From assembly GCA_017432225.1 (NCBI GenBank), contig JAFRJN010000011.1, forward strand, positions 1 through 64,000: DNA of 64,000 nucleotides, in the 5' to 3' direction. The translations under genes and the position numbers were made by a program. The notes under the pieces are model-generated. The model did no database searches, was not told the DNA's origin, and was given only the letters and a program-made list of their open reading frames with translations. How positions within the stretch are numbered: position 1 is the stretch's first letter; each line of letters begins with the position of its first letter. Of the stretch, positions 7,744 to 16,026 are shown one piece after another. This DNA is from Candidatus Saccharimonadota bacterium. GTDB taxonomy: Bacteria > Patescibacteriota > Saccharimonadia > Saccharimonadales > Saccharimonadaceae.

Positions 7744-8871
7744 CTAGGCGTTTTTCTTTAGATATTTTTTCATATTCTCGGCAATTGCTTTTGCCAAAAG
7801 CGGCGGGACAGCATTGCCAATTTGTTGATACTGCGATAAATTTTTCTCCCACGACATAGTCGTTCTTTTACCCAAAAAGACAAAACTATCCGGGAACGAT
7901 TGAAGCCTCGCTCCTTCCCTTGCGGTATAATTGCGATTTAGATAAGGGTGCACAAAGTTGCTTTGAAAACTTGCTGGGATTGTAGGGGATGGCTTGTCCG
8001 GGTAAGGCCTCATATTATTTTGCGAATAAACTTTTCCGCTGATCTTTCCCGCGTCACCGCGCTGTCTTTGCTGATATTCTCTTGCTACGTCTGCAACGGA
8101 TTGCCCGTATTTAATTTGCGCAAAACGTTCAACCAAGCGTTTGGTGTGCCTCATCGCAACATGATTTCTGATTTTGTCACTCCCATTTCTAGCCCATCTC
8201 TGATATTCGTTCATCGGTTCTTGCGGATAGTTATATTCTTCTTCGCCTTCCCCCGCCTCGATTTGTGGCAAATCCATAATCGCATCCCGTATAGTGATTT
8301 GCTCGTCCCCAAACAAAAATGGTTTCGGCGCAACTTCTTCATCGATATAAGGAATGTCCTTTCTAATACCGATAAAAGCCACGCGTAGGCGCGCTTGGGG
8401 CACTCCATATTCCGCTGCATTAAGTTTGCAAATTTTTACATTGTATCCCGCTTTGTCATATTCTTCCAAAATTATGTCTTTTACAAGCTTATTAGCTTTA
8501 GTTTTCATCGACAATATACCATTCACGTTCTCCATGACAAAAAACTTTGGTTTGTAGAACTTTACAAAACGCACAAACTCCATAAAAAGGCTATTCCGCG
8601 GATCGTTTTTATCGCGGTTGCCACTAAGCGAAAAGCCCTGGCACGGCGGCCCGCCGATTATTCCGTCAATAACCATGCCCCGACCTAGCAAGCTATCTAG
8701 ATCTACAATTTCTTTTATGTCGCTGGTTATAACTTTGGTTTTTTTGTTGTTGCATTTATAAGTATCAGAAGCCCATTCATCCTTTTCTATTGCTAGCGGA
8801 ATATTAAAACCGGCCATTTCAAAACCGAGGCTAAGTCCACCACAGCCAGCAAACAAATCAATGACATTCAT
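7744..8871 (-). CDS. DNA (cytosine-5-)-methyltransferase (restriction-modification partner)
   Basis: A 375-residue m5C methyltransferase with the canonical motif order: I (DLFAGCGGLSLGF, 5-17), IV (GGPPCQGFS with catalytic Cys77), VI (MENVNG, Glu114), VIII (QARLRV) and X (QIGNAVPPLLA). The variable target-recognition region lies between VIII and IX and is about 140 residues, enough for one site. It has an extended TGGTATAAT promoter (-10 at 8895-8900) and a GGAGGT site before ATG 8871. Transcription converges with the endonuclease gene 3 bp away. It should protect host DNA at the site cut by the neighbouring enzyme. AT-rich codon use suggests transfer with its partner. Confidence 0.93.
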   Translation of the reverse strand: MNVIDLFAGCGGLSLGFEMAGFNIPLAIEKDEWASDTYKCNNKKTKVITSDIKEIVDLDSLLGRGMVIDGIIGGPPCQGFSLSGNRDKNDPRNSLFMEFVRFVKFYKPKFFVMENVNGILSMKTKANKLVKDIILEEYDKAGYNVKICKLNAAEYGVPQARLRVAFIGIRKDIPYIDEEVAPKPFLFGDEQITIRDAIMDLPQIEAGEGEEEYNYPQEPMNEYQRWARNGSDKIRNHVAMRHTKRLVERFAQIKYGQSVADVAREYQQRQRGDAGKISGKVYSQNNMRPYPDKPSPTIPASFQSNFVHPYLNRNYTAREGARLQSFPDSFVFLGKRTTMSWEKNLSQYQQIGNAVPPLLAKAIAENMKKYLKKNA

Positions 8872-8932
8872 GACACCTCCAATCTATATAGTATATTATA
8901 CCATAAATTGAAAGTTAAGACGCCACTCTAGA

Positions 8933-9412
8933 TTAGCTGCACCACACTGGGATGAAATAACCGAGCAATGAGATGCCTACGGCGAGTGTCAATGCTACTG
9001 CAATAAATCCAATAAATTTGCCAAGCGTGGAGAAAGTTTCGCCTGGTTTTGCATGAAAGAGCCGCGAAAAACAAGTATAGCTGATTAAAATACCTAACAC
9101 CACACTCCCCCCACCAATCGCCAAATACGCAGCCGGATGGAGAATGGAATCGGATGACGTACTCGTAGTTTGCGCCATAAACTCTCCTCTGCCACCAAAT
9201 CCGCCTTGCATATCAGTTGGCATTTCTGGCATCTCGCAGGTTTCATCGCCTTCCTCGCAGCTCATATCTGGCGGAGTGCCCATTTGCATCTCCGTACCAT
9301 CCGAATTTGTCGGCGGCGTCGGCTGGCTCGTACTCGACGAACCGTCCGTATTCTGTGCCATCGGTCCCATCTGCCGATTTTCACCTTTTGCTATTAAATC
9401 TTCATTATCCAT
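8933..9412 (-). CDS. Small two-TM membrane protein with acidic Met/Pro/Gly-rich N-terminus
   Basis: A 159-residue protein without a recognised family. Residues 1-90 are low-complexity, acidic and rich in Met, Pro, Gly and Ser, with two close cysteines (SCEEGDETCEMPEMP) and a GGFGGRGE run. Residues about 92-113 and 128-155 are hydrophobic membrane helices, giving a hairpin topology with both ends on the same side. An AAAGGAAA site precedes ATG 9412. Its promoter carries the 56-bp element shared with the VTC/DUF4956 operon, and its Gly/Met-rich region recalls the C-terminal tail of the DUF4353 protein in that operon, so co-regulation and a shared envelope role are inferred. Function unknown. 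Confidence 0.7.
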   Translation of the reverse strand: MDNEDLIAKGENRQMGPMAQNTDGSSSTSQPTPPTNSDGTEMQMGTPPDMSCEEGDETCEMPEMPTDMQGGFGGRGEFMAQTTSTSSDSILHPAAYLAIGGGSVVLGILISYTCFSRLFHAKPGETFSTLGKFIGFIAVALTLAVGISLLGYFIPVWCS

Positions 9413-9436
9413 AATTTTCCTTTCTGCTCTTATTGT

Positions 9437-9495
9437 ATTATAGAAACCTTAAAATCAACTTTAAAAAAGTATGTTTTTTGAGAGTTTCCTTAAAA
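9437..9495 (-). promoter_or_regulatory. Shared 56-bp regulatory element, copy A, with promoter of the 8933 gene
   Basis: TATAAT (9437-9442) lacks a recognisable -35. Instead the upstream 9440-9495 segment holds three same-direction boxes on the minus strand: TTTTAAGG (9447-9454), TTTTAAAG (9459-9466) and TTTTAAGG (9488-9495). A near-identical, gap-free copy lies at 56734-56789 with all boxes at the same spacing (48 of 56 positions identical). A promoter without a -35 plus direct repeats covering that region is the usual picture for an activator of the OmpR class. Binding by the regulator encoded at 52880-53536 is inferred. Confidence 0.7.
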
Positions 9496-10143
9496 CTACC
9501 ACTCTATGGCTTTTTTACCATTTTCTTCTAAATATTTATTGCATTTCGAAAAATGTTTACAACCAAAAAATCCATTATAGGCCGAAAGTGGCGATGGGTG
9601 CGCAGCTTCAAGAACCAAATGAGAAGAAGCGTCAATCAACGATTTTTTATTCCTCGCATCCCTTCCCCACAGCATAAACACCAGCCCTTCCTTATTCGCA
9701 TTCAAATATGAAATCACCGCTGTGGTAAAAGTCTCCCAGCCCTTCCCGCTATGCGATTTTGGCCGGTGCGCTTCCACCGTCAGCACAGTATTCAGAAGCA
9801 AAACTCCCTGTTTCTGCCACTCGCGCAGACTCCCCGACGAATTAGCGTGATGCCCAATATCCGAGTCAATTTCTTTGTAAATATTAATTAAAGACGGCGG
9901 AATCGGTTGCGATTTTGGGACCGAGAAAGCCAGCCCTTCCGCCGCCCCCGGCGTATGATACGGATCCTGCCCCAAAATCACTACTTTTACTTCTGAAAGA
10001 TTGGTCGTAAACGCCGAAAAAACCAACTTTTTCGGCGGAAAAATCACTTTATTTTCGTATTCAGAATGCAAAAAATCTGACAGCTCTTTAAAATACGGTT
10101 TACCGAATTCTGTTTGTAGAAAAAATTTCCAACTCTCATGCAT
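9496..10143 (-). CDS. ung: Uracil-DNA glycosylase, family 1
   Basis: A 215-residue base-excision repair enzyme that removes uracil from DNA. Family 1 hallmarks are present: GQDPYH (58-63, catalytic Asp60), a QGVLLLNTVLTV uracil-binding stretch and HPSPLSA near residue 182. Length is normal. The ATG at 10143 lies 7 nt after TATAAT (10151-10156) with no Shine-Dalgarno, predicting a leaderless mRNA. It ends exactly where regulatory element A begins. It is divergent from tdk, grouping dU/dT metabolism with dCMP deaminase and tmk. Confidence 0.95.
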   Translation of the reverse strand: MHESWKFFLQTEFGKPYFKELSDFLHSEYENKVIFPPKKLVFSAFTTNLSEVKVVILGQDPYHTPGAAEGLAFSVPKSQPIPPSLINIYKEIDSDIGHHANSSGSLREWQKQGVLLLNTVLTVEAHRPKSHSGKGWETFTTAVISYLNANKEGLVFMLWGRDARNKKSLIDASSHLVLEAAHPSPLSAYNGFFGCKHFSKCNKYLEENGKKAIEW

Positions 10144-10167
10144 ATTTATAATTATATACCAAATTTG

Positions 10168-10194
10168 AATTTGAATTCACTTTCAATTCAAATT
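10168..10194. repeat. AT-rich inverted repeat between ung and tdk
   Basis: A perfect 10-bp inverted repeat, AATTTGAATT (10168-10177) and AATTCAAATT (10185-10194), with a 7-nt loop. It sits just upstream of the ung -10 box and could be an operator; there is no flanking T-run on either side to make it a terminator. Confidence 0.55.
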
Positions 10195-10213
10195 TTGAGC
10201 TGGTTTCTTTTCT

Positions 10214-10247
10214 TAGCATTTTCTTTTCCGAAAGAAAATGCTAGAAT
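10214..10247 (+). promoter_or_regulatory. Perfect 13-bp palindrome overlapping the tdk promoter
   Basis: TAGCATTTTCTTT (10214-10226) is followed by TCCG and its exact reverse complement AAAGAAAATGCTA (10231-10243). The right arm contains the TGC of an extended -10 box, TGCTAGAAT (-10 at 10242-10247), 6 nt before the tdk ATG. As the palindrome spans the -35 to -10 interval, binding of a dimeric repressor there would block tdk-tmk transcription. This is inferred from geometry only; a cruciform or a terminator of upstream transcripts is an alternative. Confidence 0.55.
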
Positions 10248-10253
10248 GGTAGT

Positions 10254-10844
10254 ATGAGTAAGTTGTATTTCAGATACGGCGCGATGGGGTGTGGCAAGAC
10301 GATGCAGCTTCTGCAGGTCGCTTTCAACTACGAAGAGCGCGGCCACAAAGTTTGCGTGGCTAAGCCCGGCACTGACACCAAGCATGGCACCAAATTATAC
10401 ACCCGTATCGGCCCCGAGCGCGAGACAGACTTTATTATCGACCCCAAAATGGATTTATACCAAAAAATCACCAAAGAATACAAAGACGTCCACTGTGTTT
10501 TGATCGATGAGTCACAGTTTTTAACCAAAAGTCAGGTCGACCAGCTAATGAAAGTCACTATCGACATGGACATTCCCGTTATGTGCTACGGCCTCCGGCT
10601 CAATTTCAAACGCGAAGATGGCGGTTTTGAGGGCGCCACTAGACTTCTCCAGACAGCGCACGACATCGAAGAAATCAAAACCATCTGCGAATGTGGTAAA
10701 AAGGCCACTCTGAATGCTAGATTTCTCAATGATAAACTGGTGGCCGACGGCCCCGATATTTTAATTGACGACGGTAAGAGCAAGATCGAGTATCGCGCAC
10801 TCTGCCCCGCCTGCTATGAAAGGTATCTAAAATGTACATCGTAA
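10254..10844 (+). CDS. tdk: Thymidine kinase (type II, TK1-like)
   Basis: A 196-residue deoxythymidine salvage kinase. Walker A GAMGCGKT (9-16), the DESQ segment with catalytic Glu86, and a C-terminal zinc-binding pair of motifs (CECGKK and CPACYE) identify the TK1/bacterial type II family. It is leaderless: the ATG follows TAGAAT by 6 nt. It overlaps tmk by 13 nt, so thymidine to dTMP to dTDP is one operon, consistent with a host-dependent organism that salvages nucleosides. Confidence 0.95.
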   Translation: MSKLYFRYGAMGCGKTMQLLQVAFNYEERGHKVCVAKPGTDTKHGTKLYTRIGPERETDFIIDPKMDLYQKITKEYKDVHCVLIDESQFLTKSQVDQLMKVTIDMDIPVMCYGLRLNFKREDGGFEGATRLLQTAHDIEEIKTICECGKKATLNARFLNDKLVADGPDILIDDGKSKIEYRALCPACYERYLKCTS

Positions 10845-11437
10845 TCGAAGGACAGGATGGCACTGGCAAATCCACCCAAGTTAAACTCCTCGAAGAGTAT
10901 TTCAAAAAACAGGGCAAAGAAGTTGTCACTATGGACGAGCCCGACGGTGATTTGCCTCAGGCTCACGATCTTCACGATCTTATCTTGACCAAGGGCAAAG
11001 ATTATGGTTTAGAACCCATGACTAATGTCCTACTTTTTACCGCTTCTCGCATGGAACTTTGGCGTAAACTCGCCGAGCCGGTTTTAAAAAATGGTGGCAT
11101 CGTGATCTCTGCCCGCAACTGGTGGTCCACGCTGGCCTATCAAGGCTATGGCGAAGGTGTATCAAAGAGCAAAATCGTCCGCATCACGCACGAGTCTTTG
11201 CCAGATAAATATGTAAAACCCGACAAAGGCTTCATCCTCACCGTTTCGGACAAAATCCGCGAGGAACGTCAAAAAGACCGTGGCAAAGCCAAAGAAACCT
11301 TTGAGGCAAAATCTGACGAGTTCCAACAGAAGGTCAACTACGCTTATCTCAAAATCGCCAAAGATTTTGATGTCAAAACTATCGATGCCTCCGGCACTAT
11401 CGAAGAAGTCTTTACACTAATCAAAAAAGAATTATAG
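10832..11437 (+). CDS. tmk: Thymidylate kinase with altered DR motif
   Basis: A 201-residue dTMP kinase that makes dTDP for DNA synthesis. The P-loop EGQDGTGKST (6-15) and the LAYQG nucleoside-binding stretch are clear, and the length is typical. The usual DR(Y/F) segment before that stretch reads SARNWWSTLAYQG: the Asp of the DR motif is Ala (94-96 = ARN). The Arg is kept, and the change may alter dTMP binding or LID coupling. It starts inside tdk (13-nt overlap). It ends 4 nt from the convergent ABC gene, with no terminator in between. Confidence 0.88.
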   Translation: MYIVIEGQDGTGKSTQVKLLEEYFKKQGKEVVTMDEPDGDLPQAHDLHDLILTKGKDYGLEPMTNVLLFTASRMELWRKLAEPVLKNGGIVISARNWWSTLAYQGYGEGVSKSKIVRITHESLPDKYVKPDKGFILTVSDKIREERQKDRGKAKETFEAKSDEFQQKVNYAYLKIAKDFDVKTIDASGTIEEVFTLIKKEL

Positions 11438-11441
11438 AATT

Positions 11442-13217
11442 TTAATTTTCCGCGAACTGGGAATTATATAATTCCGCATAGAACCCACCGAGTTTCAAAA
11501 GCTCTTTGTGGTTTCCCGACTCCACGATCTGCCCATCTTTCATTACTAGGATCAAATCGGAATTGCGAATAGTAGACAATCTATGCGCAATCACAAACGA
11601 AGTTCTATTGTGTGTCAGTTTCTCGAGCGAGTCCTGAATCATTTGCTCGGTCCTGGTATCTACATTTGAAGTCGCTTCGTCTAGAATCATCATCGGCGGA
11701 TTCGCCACCATCGCCCGTGCGATTGTAATCAGCTGTTTCTCGCCGGCCGAAATGTTATCCGAATCTTCCGAAATTGTCGTCTTATAATTTTTTGGCAAGG
11801 CTTCCACGATGTGGTCTACATTAGACGCTTCGGCGGCTTTTCTAATGTCGGCGAGCGAAGCTCTAGTGTTGCCATAGCGTAAATTCTCCTCTATCGTACC
11901 AGAAAATAGCCAGGTATCTTGGAGTACCATCCCAAACATTTTGCGGACATCGCTTCGCCTCATATCACGAATCGGCACGCCATCCACCGTAATATACCCT
12001 GAATTTGGCTCGTAAAAACGCATCAAAAGATTAATAATCGTAGTCTTCCCAGCGCCAGTCGGCCCTACAATTGCTACTTTCATCCCTGGCTTTACCGATA
12101 CGGAGAAATTCCGAATAATCGGCGTATCCTTGAGGTATGAGAAGCTCACATCGTGAAACTTAACGGCACCCTTTACCTTTTCGATCGCCATAGTATTTTC
12201 CGGATCTGGCGCTTCTTCCGGTTCATTTAGAAATTCAAAAATCCTTTCACTCGCCGCAAGCAAGCTTTGCAGAGTCGAAGTCGAAGACGCCACCTCGGTA
12301 ATCGGCCGATTAAATCTCGACACATATTGTAAAAACGCCTGCATATCGCCGATCGTAATTCTCCCCTCCACCACAAACACGCCACCCACGATACACACAG
12401 CGATGTAGCCTAGATTGGTAAAGACATTTGTCACCGGGAAAGACAAAGCCGAGAAAATCTGCGCCCGCATCGTCGCACGAGTCAACTTTTGGTTGGTTTC
12501 GTTGAAATCTAGTGTCGCCGCCTTTTCGTAAGAGTTTGATTTGACGATAATTTGTCCGGAATAGTTCTCTTCGATTTTACTATTCAAAACCCCGAGCGTA
12601 TTCTGCTGCTCGCGGAAATATTTTTGCGCATAGCCCATAATCTTACCCACCACAATCACAGACAACGGTATCACGATAAACGAAATTAGAGATAGTGGCA
12701 CAGAAATCGTCATCATCATCACCATTACGCCGATCAAAGTCGTAAGCGACAGCGACACATCGGCGATTTCCTGTGACATCGATGTCGTCAGTACATCCAC
12801 ATCGTTCGTCATTCTCGATAAAGTATCTCCATAGCGATGCTTATCAAAATACGCGATCGGAAGTCTCCCAATTTTATTAATAATCAGCGTACGAAGATCC
12901 GCAGTATATTTCGCTGACACTACACCGAGAATAAAGGCTTGTAAATAATTCAAGACCGCCGATACTAGAAATAGTATAATCACAATAATCGCGTCGCGCC
13001 CGATCCCGTCAAAATCAATATCCGGGTAGCTCGCTACCGCCACATTCGTCATATCGCCCAAAATTTTCGGGATGAAGATTCCTACAATCGCCGACGCTAC
13101 CGCAAAGGCGATCGAAGCAAAAATCCACAGCCGATATTTTTTAATCGAAACCCAGTAACTCTTCCACGCCTGCTTGGAATTTTTTGCCTTCACATTAGGA
13201 CCGCGATTATCATGCAT
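11442..13217 (-). CDS. ABC exporter half-transporter (ATPase plus permease), second subunit
   Basis: A 591-residue type IV (MsbA/LmrA-like) half-transporter: six membrane helices in residues about 30-310, then a nucleotide-binding domain with Walker A GPTGAGKTT, a D-loop after Walker B MILDEATSNVD and an H-loop IAHRLST. The ABC signature reads NISAGEKQL instead of LSGGQ, so it is degenerate. It overlaps its partner by 8 nt. Two equal-length, non-identical halves with complementary defects point to a heterodimeric exporter with one weakened ATP site. The cargo (peptide, lipid or drug) is not deducible. Confidence 0.92.
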   Translation of the reverse strand: MHDNRGPNVKAKNSKQAWKSYWVSIKKYRLWIFASIAFAVASAIVGIFIPKILGDMTNVAVASYPDIDFDGIGRDAIIVIILFLVSAVLNYLQAFILGVVSAKYTADLRTLIINKIGRLPIAYFDKHRYGDTLSRMTNDVDVLTTSMSQEIADVSLSLTTLIGVMVMMMTISVPLSLISFIVIPLSVIVVGKIMGYAQKYFREQQNTLGVLNSKIEENYSGQIIVKSNSYEKAATLDFNETNQKLTRATMRAQIFSALSFPVTNVFTNLGYIAVCIVGGVFVVEGRITIGDMQAFLQYVSRFNRPITEVASSTSTLQSLLAASERIFEFLNEPEEAPDPENTMAIEKVKGAVKFHDVSFSYLKDTPIIRNFSVSVKPGMKVAIVGPTGAGKTTIINLLMRFYEPNSGYITVDGVPIRDMRRSDVRKMFGMVLQDTWLFSGTIEENLRYGNTRASLADIRKAAEASNVDHIVEALPKNYKTTISEDSDNISAGEKQLITIARAMVANPPMMILDEATSNVDTRTEQMIQDSLEKLTHNRTSFVIAHRLSTIRNSDLILVMKDGQIVESGNHKELLKLGGFYAELYNSQFAEN

Positions 13218-14985
13218 GGTTTGCCTCCTTTGCAGATTTTTGCGCTAGTTTCGTTTCTTTCTCAAATTCATCCTCCGAAAATTGCGATTTCACAATCGAT
13301 TGATAAATTTTGCACTTATTCAGAAGCTCAAAATGCGTTCCCTTCCCTACTACTTTACCCTTATCTAATACTACAATTTCGTCAGCATCCTTAATCGTAT
13401 TGACGCGCTGCGCCACGATCAAGACCACCGCATCCTCCGTCACCGGCTTCAGGGCTTCGCGGAGCTTCGCGTCGGTCTTCATATCGAGCGCCGAAAAGGC
13501 ATCGTCAAATACAAAAATATCCGGTTTCTTGCAAATCGCCCGCGCAATCGAAAGCCGCTGCTTCTGCCCGCCCGACACATTTGTTCCACCTTGCGCGATA
13601 TGTGCGTCATAGCCTTTTGGCAGCCTGGAAATAAATCCATCCGCCTGCGCAATTTTCGCGGCCGCGCGCACTTCTTCAGGGGTCGCATTTGGTGCGCCAA
13701 ATTTGATATTTGAAGTCACCGTGCCAGAGAACAAAATCCCTTTTTGTGGCACCAGCCCAATTCTTTTCATCAAATCTTCTTTGCTATAATTTCCAATCGG
13801 AAGCCCGTCAATTAGTACCGACCCAGCAGACGCTTCATAAAATCTCGGTACTAGATTAATCAAAGTCGACTTCCCTGATCCCGTAGAGCCGATAAAGGCC
13901 GTAGTCTTCCCCGCTTCGGTCTTGAAAGATACATTGGACAGCATTTTTTCTTCCGCCCCAGGATATGAGAAGTCAACATTTTTAAACTCCACCGAAGCTC
14001 GCTTATCCGGCACACCTTTGGTTGTGCCATTCCATTTTATCTTTGGAATAGTTTTTAGGACTTCATTGATCCGGTCGGCTGACACATTTGCTCGCGGCAA
14101 CATCACGAACATAATCGATAGCATCAAAAACGCCATCATCACAAAAGATGCGTATTGTGAAAACGCCGTCATATCACCAAGATACGAAAAATCTTCGTTG
14201 AGGAGCGAGATTCCAATCCACGAGCAAAGTAGTGTCATCCCGTTAAAAATAATATTGATAAACGGATTTTGCAGTTCAAAAATTCTGTCTACGTAGATAA
14301 GCAGTCTCGTCATCATCGAGTTTGATTCTTCAAATTTTTTACGCTCAATTTCTTCATTGTTAAAAGCGCGAATTACTCGAAGCCCCGTCAAATTCTCCCG
14401 CGTGATCAGGGTAATTTTATCTAGCAGCTTTTGGAAAATCTTAAACTTCGGCATCACCAGCGCAATAATCAGTGCCGCCATTAGCACTACCGCTACTACC
14501 CCCACCACGATAATCCAGCTCATCTCCGCCGCTGTCTGAATCGCCATCACTAGCCCCATAATACAAAATAGCGGAGCCCTAAGCATCATCGAAAGAATCA
14601 TCACCATCACCGACTGCACTTGATTGATGTCATTGGTCGTCCGCGTAATCAGGCTTGCCGTGCTATATTCTTTCATATCAGACAGGTTGAAGCTGAGCAC
14701 CCGCGAAAAAATCGTCGCCCTCAAATCTCTCGAAAAGTTCGCTCCCACCACGGCCGCAAAATAGCTAGACACAAACGAAAGCCCCGCTGATAGCGCCGTC
14801 ACCGCCAGCATAATCCAACCAATCTGCCAAATGTGGTTAATGTCGCCTGGCACAATTCCGTGGTTGATTACATCCGCCATCAGGGCTGGTAGCTGCAAGG
14901 TGGTATAAACCTGCCCTGCCGTCGAAAGGACCAGGATCAAAACCTGCCACCAGTATGGCTTTAAGAACTTCAAGAGTTTTAGCAT
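13210..14985 (-). CDS. ABC exporter half-transporter (ATPase plus permease), first subunit
   Basis: A 591-residue half-transporter, partner of the downstream gene. Six membrane segments span residues about 15-300; the ATPase domain has Walker A GSTGSGKST, an intact NVSGGQKQR signature and Walker B IFVFDDAFSALD, in which the catalytic Glu after the Walker B Asp is Asp. This resembles the degenerate half of heterodimers such as TM287/288. The ATG at 14985 follows TATAAT (14993-14998, extended TGG) by 7 nt, so the mRNA is leaderless. The pair forms its own transcription unit. Confidence 0.92.
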   Translation of the reverse strand: MLKLLKFLKPYWWQVLILVLSTAGQVYTTLQLPALMADVINHGIVPGDINHIWQIGWIMLAVTALSAGLSFVSSYFAAVVGANFSRDLRATIFSRVLSFNLSDMKEYSTASLITRTTNDINQVQSVMVMILSMMLRAPLFCIMGLVMAIQTAAEMSWIIVVGVVAVVLMAALIIALVMPKFKIFQKLLDKITLITRENLTGLRVIRAFNNEEIERKKFEESNSMMTRLLIYVDRIFELQNPFINIIFNGMTLLCSWIGISLLNEDFSYLGDMTAFSQYASFVMMAFLMLSIMFVMLPRANVSADRINEVLKTIPKIKWNGTTKGVPDKRASVEFKNVDFSYPGAEEKMLSNVSFKTEAGKTTAFIGSTGSGKSTLINLVPRFYEASAGSVLIDGLPIGNYSKEDLMKRIGLVPQKGILFSGTVTSNIKFGAPNATPEEVRAAAKIAQADGFISRLPKGYDAHIAQGGTNVSGGQKQRLSIARAICKKPDIFVFDDAFSALDMKTDAKLREALKPVTEDAVVLIVAQRVNTIKDADEIVVLDKGKVVGKGTHFELLNKCKIYQSIVKSQFSEDEFEKETKLAQKSAKEANHA

Positions 14986-15006
14986 ATTTACTATTATACC
15001 ACTATA

Positions 15007-16026
15007 TTAAATTCCGCTCAACAGGTCGGTGACTAGCCCACGCGCCTTCAGATAATGTTCGAGAGAGTCATACTCGCCGTTATTATATACGCCAGTCGCA
15101 ATCTGTGTGGCCGCGTACACGCCTACATAGCGATAATGCCAAGTTTCGTATAGCCCCGTCGATCCTTCCCCGTCTACGTTCATCGGTTCGCTCATCGGCC
15201 CACCACTCCATGCTAGTGGGAACCGGTCGATGAAGCCATATTTATACGAATTAGCCTTCAGCCACTGCCATTCTAGATGCTGGTCTAGCGTATCAGTATC
15301 TAGAGAATCACCATACACCGGGTCAATCAAATCGCAAGTCAGCCCCGTATGATGATCCGATGCCCCCGTCGGCATACAGAGTCTCCCGCAGCTAGTACCG
15401 ATTGAGCGGAAGCACGATACCGTCTGAATTTCGTGTCCGGGATAAGCTGCCGTGTAGTCCGCTAGCATCCGCGCCAGCTGTGCGCCCGCTTCCTTGTCAA
15501 TTAAATTATCGCCGTTGTACGAATGATATTCTGAAATTCCATAAGTTGAACTGAGACTAATTAGTTCAGACTTCCTTGCCGCGATAAAATCCCCATCCAC
15601 CATGAAATTTGGGTTAATCAGCATCAATCGCCCATATTTAATCGTCGGGTTACTCGACGTAATATTGGTAATCGGCTGAATACTCTGCATATCTTCCGAA
15701 ATCGGCACTTCGACTTCCTCTACCATTTCCGGCTCTGCAGCTTCCGGCTCTACGTCGTTTTTGATATTATCTTCGATCGGCTCAATCTCTTCCGCCGGTT
15801 GGTCTGTATTGATATTCTTGCGAACCACTGTGATAGCTCCAAAGGTCGCGCCCGCCACTGCAATTAAAAGTATAAGCAGGGCGATCATGAACTTCGTTGA
15901 AATTCTTTTTTTGTGAGCAGATTTAGTTTTATGCGCTTTTTTAGAAACCGGCTCCGAATTAGAATGGTTGAATTGCTCGGTTAGCCTTGCATTTGGCCGC
16001 CCCGAAAGTTTATTTTTGGTGATCAT
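15007..16026 (-). CDS. D-alanyl-D-alanine carboxypeptidase, VanY/M15B type, membrane anchored
   Basis: A 339-residue peptidoglycan-trimming peptidase. A basic N-terminus and a membrane segment (about 46-68) are followed by an acidic Pro/Glu-rich linker (about 75-120) and an M15B domain. Zinc-site motifs are SDHHTGLTCDLID (His and Asp ligands) and ETWHYRYVG (Glu base and His ligand), plus a YGFIDRFP segment. The linker suggests it reaches across the wall space. The start at 16026 has AAGGAGG about 6 nt upstream and overlaps the preceding gene by 17 nt. It is the third gene of the AI-2E/LPG-synthase-like/VanY operon. Confidence 0.9.
   Translation of the reverse strand: MITKNKLSGRPNARLTEQFNHSNSEPVSKKAHKTKSAHKKRISTKFMIALLILLIAVAGATFGAITVVRKNINTDQPAEEIEPIEDNIKNDVEPEAAEPEMVEEVEVPISEDMQSIQPITNITSSNPTIKYGRLMLINPNFMVDGDFIAARKSELISLSSTYGISEYHSYNGDNLIDKEAGAQLARMLADYTAAYPGHEIQTVSCFRSIGTSCGRLCMPTGASDHHTGLTCDLIDPVYGDSLDTDTLDQHLEWQWLKANSYKYGFIDRFPLAWSGGPMSEPMNVDGEGSTGLYETWHYRYVGVYAATQIATGVYNNGEYDSLEHYLKARGLVTDLLSGI

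Noticed and set aside
9440-9495. The repeated 56-bp element as a MITE or other mobile repeat
   Set aside because: No target-site duplication or terminal inverted repeats are apparent, only two copies exist here, and both sit at the same distance from a -10 box. Mobility is not excluded without the whole genome.
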